Source: Xiashengella succiniciproducens (lineage in GTDB: Bacteria; Bacteroidota; Bacteroidia; Bacteroidales; Marinilabiliaceae). Taken from it: DNA of 64,000 bases. Shown here piece by piece: positions 44,665 to 53,414 of the stretch. Numbering within the stretch: position 1 is the first letter of the stretch; every line of letters starts with the position of its first letter. The translations under genes were made by a program, and so were the position numbers. Below the pieces are notes generated by a model that searched no databases, was not told the origin of the DNA, and saw nothing but the letters and a program-made list of their open reading frames with translations. The stretch is from positions 2,198,801 to 2,262,800 of the forward strand of contig NZ_CP098400.1 in NCBI RefSeq assembly GCF_023674465.1, written 5' to 3'.

Positions 44665-45186
44665 TTATTTCCTTGCAAGCAGTTGATATAGCAGTTCATC
44701 CTCAAATCCCTGTGTGGTTTTGAGCCACTCCTTTTTCACGCCTACAAGGGTAAACCCTTTTGATTCAAAAAGATTGAGACTTGGAGTATTGGATGCAGCA
44801 ATATTGCAATAGAGCTGATGCAAACCCAGAGTATTGAATGCATATTCAATAAACAGGGAAAGAGCTGCTGAGGCAAGTCCTTTGGAACGCCATCTGGCAT
44901 TGAGCATTATTCCCAGCCCGGCTCTGCTGTGGAAAGGATCGAAATCAAACATATCAATCATGCCCACAGTTTCGCCTTCTTCAGCAGTATCAATCATCAG
45001 GCGTAGCTGCTTTGTCTGGTACACATCCAATGCGGCATTCTTTACATACCTTTCAATTTGGGCTCTGCTAAAAGGCCTGAGAGTGTTACTCACAGGCCAT
45101 AGCTCCATGTCATTTTCCCACTTGTAAAGCAGATCCACATCTGCGTGCTCCACAGCACGCAGAACTACTACATTATTGCTAATCAT
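44665..45186 (-). CDS. GNAT acetyltransferase (RimJ/RimL/SpeG-like)
   Basis: The 173-residue protein has LRAVEHADVDLLYKWENDMELWPVS at the N-terminus, the acetyl-CoA-binding AGLGIMLNARWRSKGLASAALSLFIEYAF, and LYCNIAASNTPSLNLFESKGFTLVG, typical of the RimJ/RimL/SpeG branch. The target may be a protein N-terminus or a polyamine. It lies 12 bases downstream of the PD40 gene on the same strand. Confidence 0.9.
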   Translation of the reverse strand: MISNNVVVLRAVEHADVDLLYKWENDMELWPVSNTLRPFSRAQIERYVKNAALDVYQTKQLRLMIDTAEEGETVGMIDMFDFDPFHSRAGLGIMLNARWRSKGLASAALSLFIEYAFNTLGLHQLYCNIAASNTPSLNLFESKGFTLVGVKKEWLKTTQGFEDELLYQLLARK

Positions 45187-45198
45187 GCACAGTCTCTT

Positions 45199-46809
45199 CT
45201 ATTCGGCACTATTAAGAGGTTTCAGAATTATAGGATCCAGATAAAACGCTCTTTGACGTGTGCCATAAACTTCTCTGAGATCTATCTTGAAAGTCTCTCT
45301 AATCCTTTCATAACCTTGAGCCTCCAGCTCCATCCTGTAATTCATACCTGCATTAAGAACAGCAACAAACTTACCGCTTAGGGTATTGGGTCTGAATACT
45401 CCCTGTAGAGTGTTAGTGTCATTGTCATAAACCCTAACCAGCACATCACTGAAAGGCATACCCTTTTCGTCATAGATGAAACGGGACACTACAGCAAGCG
45501 ATCTCTCATCATCATGTGGTAAGGCTATCAGATAGATGTCCATATCACCATAGCCTTCATTTTGCTGAGATGAGGCATAGTAAACCCTTTGTCCGTCAGG
45601 AGTAGGTAGGAAGAACTTGTCATCAAAAACCGTATTGACCGGGTATCCCATGTTAACAGCCTTGCCCCACTCACCCTTTTCGTCCATCACTGAATAGAAG
45701 ATATCGTGTCCTCCCATTGAGTTATGACCTTCTGATGAAAAATACAAAGTCACACCATCCGGGTGAAGGAAGGGGCTATCTTCATCAAGATCCGTGTTAA
45801 TATTGGGTCCAAGATTGATTGGTGTTCCCCAGCTACCATCAGGCAGTTTGTAAGAAATGTAAATATCCTTGCCCCCATAACCACCTGGCCTGTCACTTGT
45901 AAAAACTATAATCTGACCATCTAGGCTGAGGCTGGCGTGAGTCTCATTTGATCCTGAATTAATAGGTGCAGGGAATGGAGTTGGCTCAGTCCACTGACCA
46001 AAAACCAGACGACTTTCATACAGGTTACCAATAACACCATCATTTTGGTAGAAGATCACGGAATTGCCGTCTGCACTAACACTAACAGTAGCTCTGTTGC
46101 CATAGTACGAACCGGGAAGTTGCAAAGGTTGGGCTGCTGTCCAGCTTCCATTGCGCCAGTAACTCACATAAATACACTCAAAATAACCTCCATCATCTTT
46201 AACCAAACCAGTCTGAGGACGATTGGAAGTGAAGAAAATGGTGGATTCATCCAAAGAAACCACAGGACTGTGCTCCTTATACTGTGAATTCAGTGCTCTG
46301 CCCATATTCTGTATCTGCAATGACACAGGGTTTTCGACTAGTTCAATAGCATTGCGTGCATAGGTAAGCTCTCTGTTTACGCTATTCAGAAGTTCTGTGT
46401 CTGAACGGGGAATAATACTCAATAGCTCCTCTCCTTGTTTGAAAGCCTCATCAAAGCGATAGCTTTGATGAAGTGCCAGCATCTTGTAATAGCGTGCATC
46501 AACAGCATCTTTCTTGGTACTACCCTTAAGAGGCAATAGTTCTATTGCTTTGTCAAACAAAGTTATAGCATGTTCAGACCCTCCGGGTTCGCTCAGATAG
46601 GCAATTCCGGCATATAGGTAAACGGTACCATTGGTATTACCTGATGAGATCAGCGGTTGAAGAACTCTGATGGCTTCACTGTATCTCTCGCTGTCTATAT
46701 GACTCTTAGCAAGTTTAACGATCTTCTGTTGCGCTTCGGCTCCAAATACCGTCAGACACAGGATTATCAATACAGAAAGAATTGTACGCATACAACTTAT
46801 ATTTATCAA
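45199..46809 (-). CDS. TPR/PD40 periplasmic protein without OmpA domain
   Basis: The 536-residue protein has a signal peptide (ending FGAEAQQ), TPR-like helices (about 25-150; IDSERYSEAIRVLQPLIS), PD40 beta-propeller repeats (about 180-430; IFFTSNRPQTG, IVFTSDRPGGYGGKDIYISY, LYFSSEGHNSMGGHDIFY) and a C-terminal regulatory beta-sandwich (VLVRVYDNDTNTLQGVF). It resembles the gene at the start of the window but ends before an OmpA domain. A role in the envelope or type IX apparatus is possible but not shown. Confidence 0.83.
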   Translation of the reverse strand: MINISCMRTILSVLIILCLTVFGAEAQQKIVKLAKSHIDSERYSEAIRVLQPLISSGNTNGTVYLYAGIAYLSEPGGSEHAITLFDKAIELLPLKGSTKKDAVDARYYKMLALHQSYRFDEAFKQGEELLSIIPRSDTELLNSVNRELTYARNAIELVENPVSLQIQNMGRALNSQYKEHSPVVSLDESTIFFTSNRPQTGLVKDDGGYFECIYVSYWRNGSWTAAQPLQLPGSYYGNRATVSVSADGNSVIFYQNDGVIGNLYESRLVFGQWTEPTPFPAPINSGSNETHASLSLDGQIIVFTSDRPGGYGGKDIYISYKLPDGSWGTPINLGPNINTDLDEDSPFLHPDGVTLYFSSEGHNSMGGHDIFYSVMDEKGEWGKAVNMGYPVNTVFDDKFFLPTPDGQRVYYASSQQNEGYGDMDIYLIALPHDDERSLAVVSRFIYDEKGMPFSDVLVRVYDNDTNTLQGVFRPNTLSGKFVAVLNAGMNYRMELEAQGYERIRETFKIDLREVYGTRQRAFYLDPIILKPLNSAE

Positions 46810-46812
46810 AGA

Positions 46813-48021
46813 TTAATCTAATGTAGTAACAATTGTTCTTTCAGATGCTCCAAACGGATGAAATATATGTGTTCTTTGACGGTTGAGCCAAAGGATATTC
46901 CTACAAAAAAAACCTTTTATTCTAACAAAATCAATAATTTTTGACGGATGACAGGTGCTTAAGTCCAAAATACACACAGGGATCCGCTTCTTCTTTTCCA
47001 CCTCCTCCGTTTTTATATGATTTCCAACAACCAGGCGACTCACCTCGTCAGCGATTGAATCAGGATTGTCGCTAAAAACCAGATAGTCGCCCTTAATCGG
47101 GTAAGAGAGCTTTCGCAAATTCGAGCCCCAGATCAGCCTCCTTAGCCGGGCATTAAGCAACAATAACCTGGCCGATATTCTTACCAGTAACATTAGCAGG
47201 CCTCTGCTGCCTATATCATAATGCTTTGCATAGAAAGTTTCCATTGCTTTATAGAAGGCCTTGATTGAGGATGGGGCCTTGCTACTGCTCTCACCCTTGA
47301 AATGGATAATAGTAATCTCAGGGTTGTAATATATCTTCCATCCTAACTGTACCATTCTCCAGGACAAATCAACATCCTCTCCATACATAAAATAGTCTTC
47401 ATCAAAACCACCAACAGCTTCAACCGCTTCCCGCCTTAAGGCCATAAAAGCACCTGCAAGAATTTCAACCTCAGCAGTCTGATCAGGCCTGATATGACCT
47501 GCATAATATGAGGCCAACAGACCTGAGCGTGGAAACAGCCATGCAAGGCCAGTAAACTTGCAAAACGAACTAAATAGTGTGGGGACCATGCGCTTGGATT
47601 CAGGCAGATACCTGCCACATCCGTCTGCCATATAAACACCCATAGCCCCACAATCAGGATGTGTATCCAAAAATAAATAAATCCTGTCCGCAAGATTCTC
47701 AGGCACAATAGTATCCGGATTGAGCATAAGCAAATAGCGCCCCTGCGCTATTTGCATTCCCTGATTACACGCCTTTCCAAATCCAACGTTCTCGCTATTT
47801 TCAACTACAACAACCGTGGGATAATCATTTTTTAACAATTGGACAGTAGAGTCTGTACTAGCATTATCCACCACAATCACCTCAATATCATCACGTTTTG
47901 CCCACAAAATCGAATCAAGACAAAGTCGCAGAAAGTCCCGGCAGTTGTATGAGACAATCACCACAGAAAGTCCAAAAGCGCACTCCCCCTCCTTATTTCT
48001 CACGGAAATATTGTTACCCAT
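46813..48021 (-). CDS. Family 2 glycosyltransferase
   Basis: The 402-residue protein starts at ATG 48021 (MGNNISVRNKEGE); an in-frame ATG at 48120 would add an unlikely N-terminus. It has GT2 motifs SVVIVSYNCRDFLRLCLDSIL, VIVVDNASTDST, NVGFGKACNQGM, LMLNPDTIV and GGFDEDYFMYGEDVDLSWRM, as in rhamnosyl- or dTDP-sugar transferases. A C-terminal tail of about 120 residues is unusual and includes IPVCILDLSTCHPSKIIDF. The acceptor is probably an exopolysaccharide or lipopolysaccharide. It ends 3 bases before the start of the PD40 gene on the same strand. Confidence 0.9.
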   Translation of the reverse strand: MGNNISVRNKEGECAFGLSVVIVSYNCRDFLRLCLDSILWAKRDDIEVIVVDNASTDSTVQLLKNDYPTVVVVENSENVGFGKACNQGMQIAQGRYLLMLNPDTIVPENLADRIYLFLDTHPDCGAMGVYMADGCGRYLPESKRMVPTLFSSFCKFTGLAWLFPRSGLLASYYAGHIRPDQTAEVEILAGAFMALRREAVEAVGGFDEDYFMYGEDVDLSWRMVQLGWKIYYNPEITIIHFKGESSSKAPSSIKAFYKAMETFYAKHYDIGSRGLLMLLVRISARLLLLNARLRRLIWGSNLRKLSYPIKGDYLVFSDNPDSIADEVSRLVVGNHIKTEEVEKKKRIPVCILDLSTCHPSKIIDFVRIKGFFCRNILWLNRQRTHIFHPFGASERTIVTTLD

Positions 48022-48123
48022 TGGTGTGAAAAAAATCAAACATGCAAAGTAATAATTATTAAATTTACCTGAAAATTTGTAATCCGAAAGGTTAATACAA
48101 ACATCCACAAAATCAACCAAATT

Positions 48124-50157
48124 ATGAGTAGTAACTTAAAATCATTTGCGATCATAGTGACCGCAATTGTTATGGCCTCATGCGCCAAAGATCCAAATCT
48201 GAGCCTTCCTGCAATTATTTCAGACAACATGGTTTTGCAACAAAACCAGGAAGTTGCCATCTGGGGTAAGGCGGCACCCGGTACTGAAGTAAAAGTAGTA
48301 GCCGGCTGGGGTAGTGAAGCTTCAGCTGTTGCCGATGCTGATGGCAAATGGCTTACAAGGATCTCTACAAATGAAGCTGGAGGTCCGTATGATTTGACAA
48401 TATCTGCACGTAAGACCCAGATCACAGTAAGTAATGTAATGCTGGGTGAAGTGTGGCTTGCTTCAGGTCAGTCAAATATGGAGATGACGCTGGCAGGAAT
48501 GCCTCCCTTTAGCTTCATTGAAGGTTCTGAAGAAGCGATTGCCAATTCCAACATTCCTGAAATCAGGTTCTTTACTGTTGCAAAAAGCTTTACAGCAGCT
48601 CCAGCCGACAGCGTGAGCGGTTCATGGGAAGTATCTTCTCCTGAAACTGCACCAAGATTCAGTGCTGCTGCATACTTCTTTGCATTGAACCTGAATACCG
48701 AACTGTCTGTACCGGTAGGAATCATCCACAGCAGTTGGGGTGGTACTCCTGCAGAATCATGGATTAGTCAGGACATGCTTGCCATCGATGCAGACTACAA
48801 GGGTATTGTTGAGAAACTTAAAGAATATGGACCCGAAGAAAAGCTGTATGACGAATGGCTTGTAAAACATGAAACCAAGCAATTGCAATGGGCACCTGGT
48901 AAGGATCCTTTTGTAGGTCTTGACATGTTTGATGAATACTGTTCAAATCCTGCTACTGACACAGAAGACTGGCCGGTAGCTACACTTCCTGCTTATCTTG
49001 AACAAACTGCAGGTGAAGTTGATGGTATTATCTGGTATCGCAAGAAAATTGAGGTACCAGCTGCATGGGAAGGTAAGAACCTTACAATCAATCTGGGCCC
49101 CATTGATGACCGTGATGTAACCTACTTTAACGGAACGAGAGTTGGTGCTCATGAAGAATCAGGGTTCTATCAGACTATCAGGACCTATACAATTCCAGCC
49201 GAACTAGTTAAAGCCGGTGAGGCAGTTATCGCTGTAAAAATCACTGACAACCAAGGTGGCGGTGGTATGTGCGGAAGACCTGACCAACTCAGTATTCATC
49301 CTGAAGGTGATGCAACAGCTGCTATTTCTCTTGCCGGAGAATGGCAATATGCATTGGTAGGTGAACTCAAGAAAGGCAAGCTGTATGTGTTTGACCCACA
49401 AAACAAGGAATGGAAAGATCGTCCCTTCCTGTCACTTCAACTGTCACAAAACACAGCTTCTTCTCTTTACAATGGTATGATCAATGCCCTTGTTCCTTAC
49501 ACCTTAAGAGGAGCAATATGGTATCAGGGAGAGTCCAATGTAGGTAATGCAAACAAATATATGCAGCTAATGTCAATGCTTGTAACTGACTGGCGCACTA
49601 AGTTTGAAAACGAAGACCTTTCATTCTACTATGTACAGATAGCTCCCTACCACTATGGAGATGCCAATGCAGTTTCTTCAGCCAACCTTAGGGAAGCTCA
49701 ACGTAGGTCTATGGATATTCCAAACACCGGTATGATCTCTACACTTGACATTGGTAACGTGATGGATATTCACCCAGCCAATAAGAAAGCAGTAGGTGAA
49801 CGCCTTGCTCTCTGGGCTTTGGCAAAGAACTACGGTAAGGATGTAGTTTATTCAGGTCCGATACCTGCAAGCGTTGAGGTACAAGGTTCGAGTCTGCACA
49901 TATCCTTCGACTATGCAAACGAAGGTCTTATAATTGATGACAGCAAGCCCAACCAGTTTGAAATTGCCGGAGAAGACGGAGTATATTATGAGGCAAAGGC
50001 TACTGTCAACGGTAGTGTTATTGTTCTTACATCTCCAAAGGTTTCAAAACCGGTAAGTGCCCGCTATGCTTACAGGAATGGCAGTGTAGGTACACTGTTT
50101 AACGGTGTAGGTCTACCCGCTCCTACTTTCAATACTCAAAACGAGATTGACAACTAA
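48124..50157 (+). CDS. Sialate O-acetylesterase-like lipoprotein
   Basis: The 677-residue SGNH-fold esterase has a lipobox (VMASC at residue 20), so it is probably a surface or periplasmic lipoprotein. Motifs are GQSNMEM (catalytic Ser), WGGTPAESW, AIWYQGESNVG and the catalytic Asp-His block DIGNVMDIHPANK. A beta-sandwich insert carries IWYRKKIEVPAAWEG. It removes acetyl groups from sialic acids or from other glycans (the family also acts on acetylated xylan). It suggests use of host or plant polymers. A terminator follows. Confidence 0.9.
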   Translation: MSSNLKSFAIIVTAIVMASCAKDPNLSLPAIISDNMVLQQNQEVAIWGKAAPGTEVKVVAGWGSEASAVADADGKWLTRISTNEAGGPYDLTISARKTQITVSNVMLGEVWLASGQSNMEMTLAGMPPFSFIEGSEEAIANSNIPEIRFFTVAKSFTAAPADSVSGSWEVSSPETAPRFSAAAYFFALNLNTELSVPVGIIHSSWGGTPAESWISQDMLAIDADYKGIVEKLKEYGPEEKLYDEWLVKHETKQLQWAPGKDPFVGLDMFDEYCSNPATDTEDWPVATLPAYLEQTAGEVDGIIWYRKKIEVPAAWEGKNLTINLGPIDDRDVTYFNGTRVGAHEESGFYQTIRTYTIPAELVKAGEAVIAVKITDNQGGGGMCGRPDQLSIHPEGDATAAISLAGEWQYALVGELKKGKLYVFDPQNKEWKDRPFLSLQLSQNTASSLYNGMINALVPYTLRGAIWYQGESNVGNANKYMQLMSMLVTDWRTKFENEDLSFYYVQIAPYHYGDANAVSSANLREAQRRSMDIPNTGMISTLDIGNVMDIHPANKKAVGERLALWALAKNYGKDVVYSGPIPASVEVQGSSLHISFDYANEGLIIDDSKPNQFEIAGEDGVYYEAKATVNGSVIVLTSPKVSKPVSARYAYRNGSVGTLFNGVGLPAPTFNTQNEIDN

Positions 50158-50227
50158 TAGGCGGTCGAAGGAATAGTCCCCAATTAGCGCGATTCAATTT
50201 CGAAGTGACGCTACAGGACGACAAATA

Positions 50228-50263
50228 AATAGAGGCTGTCCAATAATATGGGCAGCCTCTATT
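50228..50263 (+). terminator. Terminator after the esterase gene
   Basis: AATAGAGGCTGTCC (50228-50241), an 8-base loop and GGGCAGCCTCTATT (50250-50263) pair with one G-U. The sequence is close to the hairpin at 20552. Confidence 0.8.
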
Positions 50264-50428
50264 CTATTTATGCAATCTGAAAAGTTAAGGTATTCTCGTC
50301 CAAGGAGTCTCGGCTCCCCTGTTTTCCTGCATGACCCATTAAGCACAGCATCAGATACCTTTAATGGTTTTCAGGACACATAGCGGTGTTTCCTCAGGTG
50401 ATGTTCAGACAAGCCATCACGCCAGTTT

Positions 50429-51760
50429 TTAAAACAGGTAATTCAGACCGATGTAGAGTCCAGAATCTCCATCCCTTTTATCAGCTGAGATACCATAATC
50501 CACTGCGATGATAAAGTTCTTGTTCATCGCCAGTCTTAGTCCGGCACCATAGCTAATATGAAGCTCCTCAGCCCCAAAATCGAAATAATCAGAATTAGAA
50601 GCAGTTGCCGGGTCAAGCTTATCCTTAATATTGATCAAACCAACAGCCATACCTGCATCCATAAAACCATTCAGACCAAGATAGAAGTTCTGTTTGATGG
50701 CCCTGAAATACAATGGCTTCCACCTCATCTCGAAATTGGAGAACACAAAACCGTCGCCGACAACCCTGTTGCGCATCATACCTCTCAGAGAACGGGCTCC
50801 GCCCAGACCTGTTGAAGATGCTCCGGTCATAACCGAAGTAACGATCTGCGACTGGTAATAAAAGGGGACCTCCCCTGCAAGAGTCTGTTGCCATCCAATG
50901 CGATATGCAAACGACAGATCCTCAGGAATCAGGGTAAAATATTGACGGTGCATCAGGGAAAACTTCATGAAACCGCTTTCTGCGCCTAGGAATTCAGGTG
51001 CTGCTATAATTACAGCCTCAGTCCACATACCCTTCATTGGGTTGGGCCTGTTATCACGTGTATCATAGACAACACCGGCTTTCAGCTCGGGAACAAATCC
51101 GCCATCAGCCTCCTCCTCAGAAATCAGTCCCCACTCCTGGTAAAGTTCATACAAGCCTGGCATATCTTTTACCGGGGGGAGCTTGTCTTCATCCGACTTA
51201 CCTTTATTCAACCTGTCAATATCAACAGAAGAAATGCTGAAATTCAGAAGATTCATTCCAGCAATCCATCGCAGTGATTCGCCACTCAATGCGCCCTGAA
51301 AGTCGGTCTTGAAGCGGAAGAGCTTCTGCTGCATCTTGTAGAACATGCGTGTTCTGTATTCCGGAGAGCTCTCGTCAATCCACTCTTTTCGGTACACTGA
51401 CTCATATCCGTTGAAGCCAAAAAAGTCGTATGCCTGATCGGGCAAATAACTCACATCAGCTGTGATTCTTACATTATCAAGAAGGCGGTCGGAATCATAA
51501 TAAAAGCGGTAAATGCCACTGCCCTTCGTGTAACGGGAAACCTCAAAATACAGGGAATGGTCATACTTGGGATAACGACTTCCGTCACCATATTGATAAA
51601 GGTTAATCAATCCCCCGTACTGATATCCCAGATCCGAGTCAAATGAGACAGCAGGAAGAAGGCCAAAGTTCCATCCTGTCTTCACCTCTGAAGTGTCATC
51701 CTGAGCACCTGCCTGGCCGACGACGGCCAGGAGGATGGCTATGGCAAAGATCTTTCGCAT
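50429..51760 (-). CDS. Omp85/BamA-like surface antigen (barrel protein)
   Basis: The protein of about 443 residues (start ATG 51760, signal peptide MRKIFAIAILLAVVGQAGA) has a C-terminal D15-type barrel: VYDTRDNRPNPMKGMW, GGARSLRGMMRNRVVGDGFVFSNFEMRW, with the terminal aromatic YLF. It has no obvious POTRA domains, so it is a short member of the family, likely an outer-membrane protein of unknown export role. The frame is open to an ATG at 51772. Confidence 0.84.
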   Translation of the reverse strand: MRKIFAIAILLAVVGQAGAQDDTSEVKTGWNFGLLPAVSFDSDLGYQYGGLINLYQYGDGSRYPKYDHSLYFEVSRYTKGSGIYRFYYDSDRLLDNVRITADVSYLPDQAYDFFGFNGYESVYRKEWIDESSPEYRTRMFYKMQQKLFRFKTDFQGALSGESLRWIAGMNLLNFSISSVDIDRLNKGKSDEDKLPPVKDMPGLYELYQEWGLISEEEADGGFVPELKAGVVYDTRDNRPNPMKGMWTEAVIIAAPEFLGAESGFMKFSLMHRQYFTLIPEDLSFAYRIGWQQTLAGEVPFYYQSQIVTSVMTGASSTGLGGARSLRGMMRNRVVGDGFVFSNFEMRWKPLYFRAIKQNFYLGLNGFMDAGMAVGLINIKDKLDPATASNSDYFDFGAEELHISYGAGLRLAMNKNFIIAVDYGISADKRDGDSGLYIGLNYLF

Positions 51761-51929
51761 ATTGATAATCATTCGTTAGATTTCTATTGGCCGCTAAAGT
51801 ATTTATTTTTTGTAAATATCAGTTTATGACCACCAAAATGCAAAACGAAGAACCTACATATAAGTATTAATACCCACCCTTATTAGTGTGATTAAATCTA
51901 ATTTTGTGATGTAGTTAAGAAAAGTTGAT

Positions 51930-53225
51930 ATGAACGGGGAATTTATACCTACACAATATTTGTTGCAATCAGTAAAGACGGGACAGCAGTTCTGTGACAA
52001 GGGCTGGACACTGGATGCACCTAATGAGAAAGAGCCATCACTCATAAGAACAATTTATGAGGAGGTTCAAATCAACCTGAAAGACCCGTCATTAGGCCTA
52101 TTCCGCTTTTATGACTGGCTACCTGTAATGCGTTATCTGGAAGGTTCATCTGCCCCTGTAACATACAAAAGCCAGGGGCTTGGAGACCATCTGGGGTTAG
52201 AGAATCTGTTCGTTACCTTCAGTGGTTATTGGCCTGAAAAAGGTGTACGGATGCGTACCTGCTCATTCAAGGAAACAGAGGCCTATTCAGTTTGCGGCCG
52301 TATTCCCGAGAATGCAAAAGGGGTACTCGTTGTGGCCTCAGCAGGTAATACAGCCCGTGCCTTTGCCAGAGTTTGTTCGGACAACAAGATGCCGCTTTTG
52401 CTGTGCATCCCAGAGGATGCACTTGATGCGATGTGGTTTGATACCCCAATTGACTCAAAGTATGTAAAACTTGTATGTACCCGTTCAGGCAGTGATTACT
52501 TCGATGCAATTCACCTTTCAAATAAGATAGTTACTCTGCCCGACTTCTATGCCGAAGGAGGAGCAAGAAACGTAGCTCGTCGTGACGGGATGGGTACCAC
52601 TACCCTATCTGCAGTTACCACTATAGGCCGAATTCCGGATTATTACTTCCAGGCAATTGGAAGCGGAACAGGTGCCATAGCTGCTTGGGAAGCAGTTGAC
52701 CGTCTAATGGTTGACGGCCGTTTTGGCACAAATAAGATGAAGTTGATGGTTTCACAAAATGATCCCTTCCTTGCGATCTATAATGCATGGAAAGCCGGAT
52801 CACGTCAGTTGATACCAATAGATGATGACGAAGCTCGTCGTCAATCGGAAGCCATAGTAGCAAAAGTGCTTGCCAATCGTTTCCCACCCTATCCGGTACA
52901 CGGAGGACTGTATGACTGTCTGAAGGCAAGTGGTGGAGATGTTCTGAAAGTGACCAACGACGAAGCACTGGCTGCAGCCGATCTGTTCAAGGACCTTGAA
53001 GGCATAGATATATTACCAGCCGCGGCAGTTGCCGTTGCCTCTCTGATTAATGTTGTTAAAGAGGGTCGGATTGCAAAAGATGCAACAATAATGCTGAATA
53101 TAACTGGAGGTGGTAAAGAGCGCTTTATGTCAGAGCATGATATAGTATATATGCAGCCTGACCATGTATTTGAAATCAACCCTCCGGCAGAAGAGATCAA
53201 GAAAGTAATGAACAAACTATTCTGA
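51930..53225 (+). CDS. Cysteate synthase-like PLP enzyme (threonine synthase fold)
   Basis: The 431-residue protein belongs to fold-type II PLP enzymes related to threonine synthase. The PLP-binding Lys is probably K114 (CSFKETEA), with the phosphate-binding loop SAGNTARAFARV, GSGTGAIAAWEAV and NITGGGKER. The N-terminus (MNGEFIPTQYLLQS, GWTLDAPNEKEPSLIRT) fits the cysteate synthase group, which makes L-cysteate from phosphoserine and sulfite. In Bacteroidota this enzyme supplies cysteate for capnine-type sulfonolipids. The subgroup call is from recognition of the sequence and could be wrong; sulfonolipid acyltransferase genes are not in the window. Confidence 0.72.
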   Translation: MNGEFIPTQYLLQSVKTGQQFCDKGWTLDAPNEKEPSLIRTIYEEVQINLKDPSLGLFRFYDWLPVMRYLEGSSAPVTYKSQGLGDHLGLENLFVTFSGYWPEKGVRMRTCSFKETEAYSVCGRIPENAKGVLVVASAGNTARAFARVCSDNKMPLLLCIPEDALDAMWFDTPIDSKYVKLVCTRSGSDYFDAIHLSNKIVTLPDFYAEGGARNVARRDGMGTTTLSAVTTIGRIPDYYFQAIGSGTGAIAAWEAVDRLMVDGRFGTNKMKLMVSQNDPFLAIYNAWKAGSRQLIPIDDDEARRQSEAIVAKVLANRFPPYPVHGGLYDCLKASGGDVLKVTNDEALAAADLFKDLEGIDILPAAAVAVASLINVVKEGRIAKDATIMLNITGGGKERFMSEHDIVYMQPDHVFEINPPAEEIKKVMNKLF

Positions 53226-53271
53226 GACTTACAATACACTACGAATTATTGTCATCATGAGTCCCCCCTCA

Positions 53272-53366
53272 AAGCAAGCTCGCTTTAAGAGGCTGGCCAA
53301 ACATAAATATACTGCATAGAAACCACCACGGAATAGCCAAAGGATTGCGAGGGCTTGCTTTTTTTT
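53272..53366 (+). terminator. Possible long-loop terminator after cysteate synthase gene
   Basis: AAGCAAGCTCGC (53272-53283) is largely complementary to GCGAGGGCTTGCTT (53347-53360), which runs into eight T residues. The loop is over 60 bases, so this is a weak call. Confidence 0.35.
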
Positions 53367-53414
53367 CATCGATGGTTTAAATTAAGGGTTGTAGTCCTTT
53401 AACTTAACCATCCA

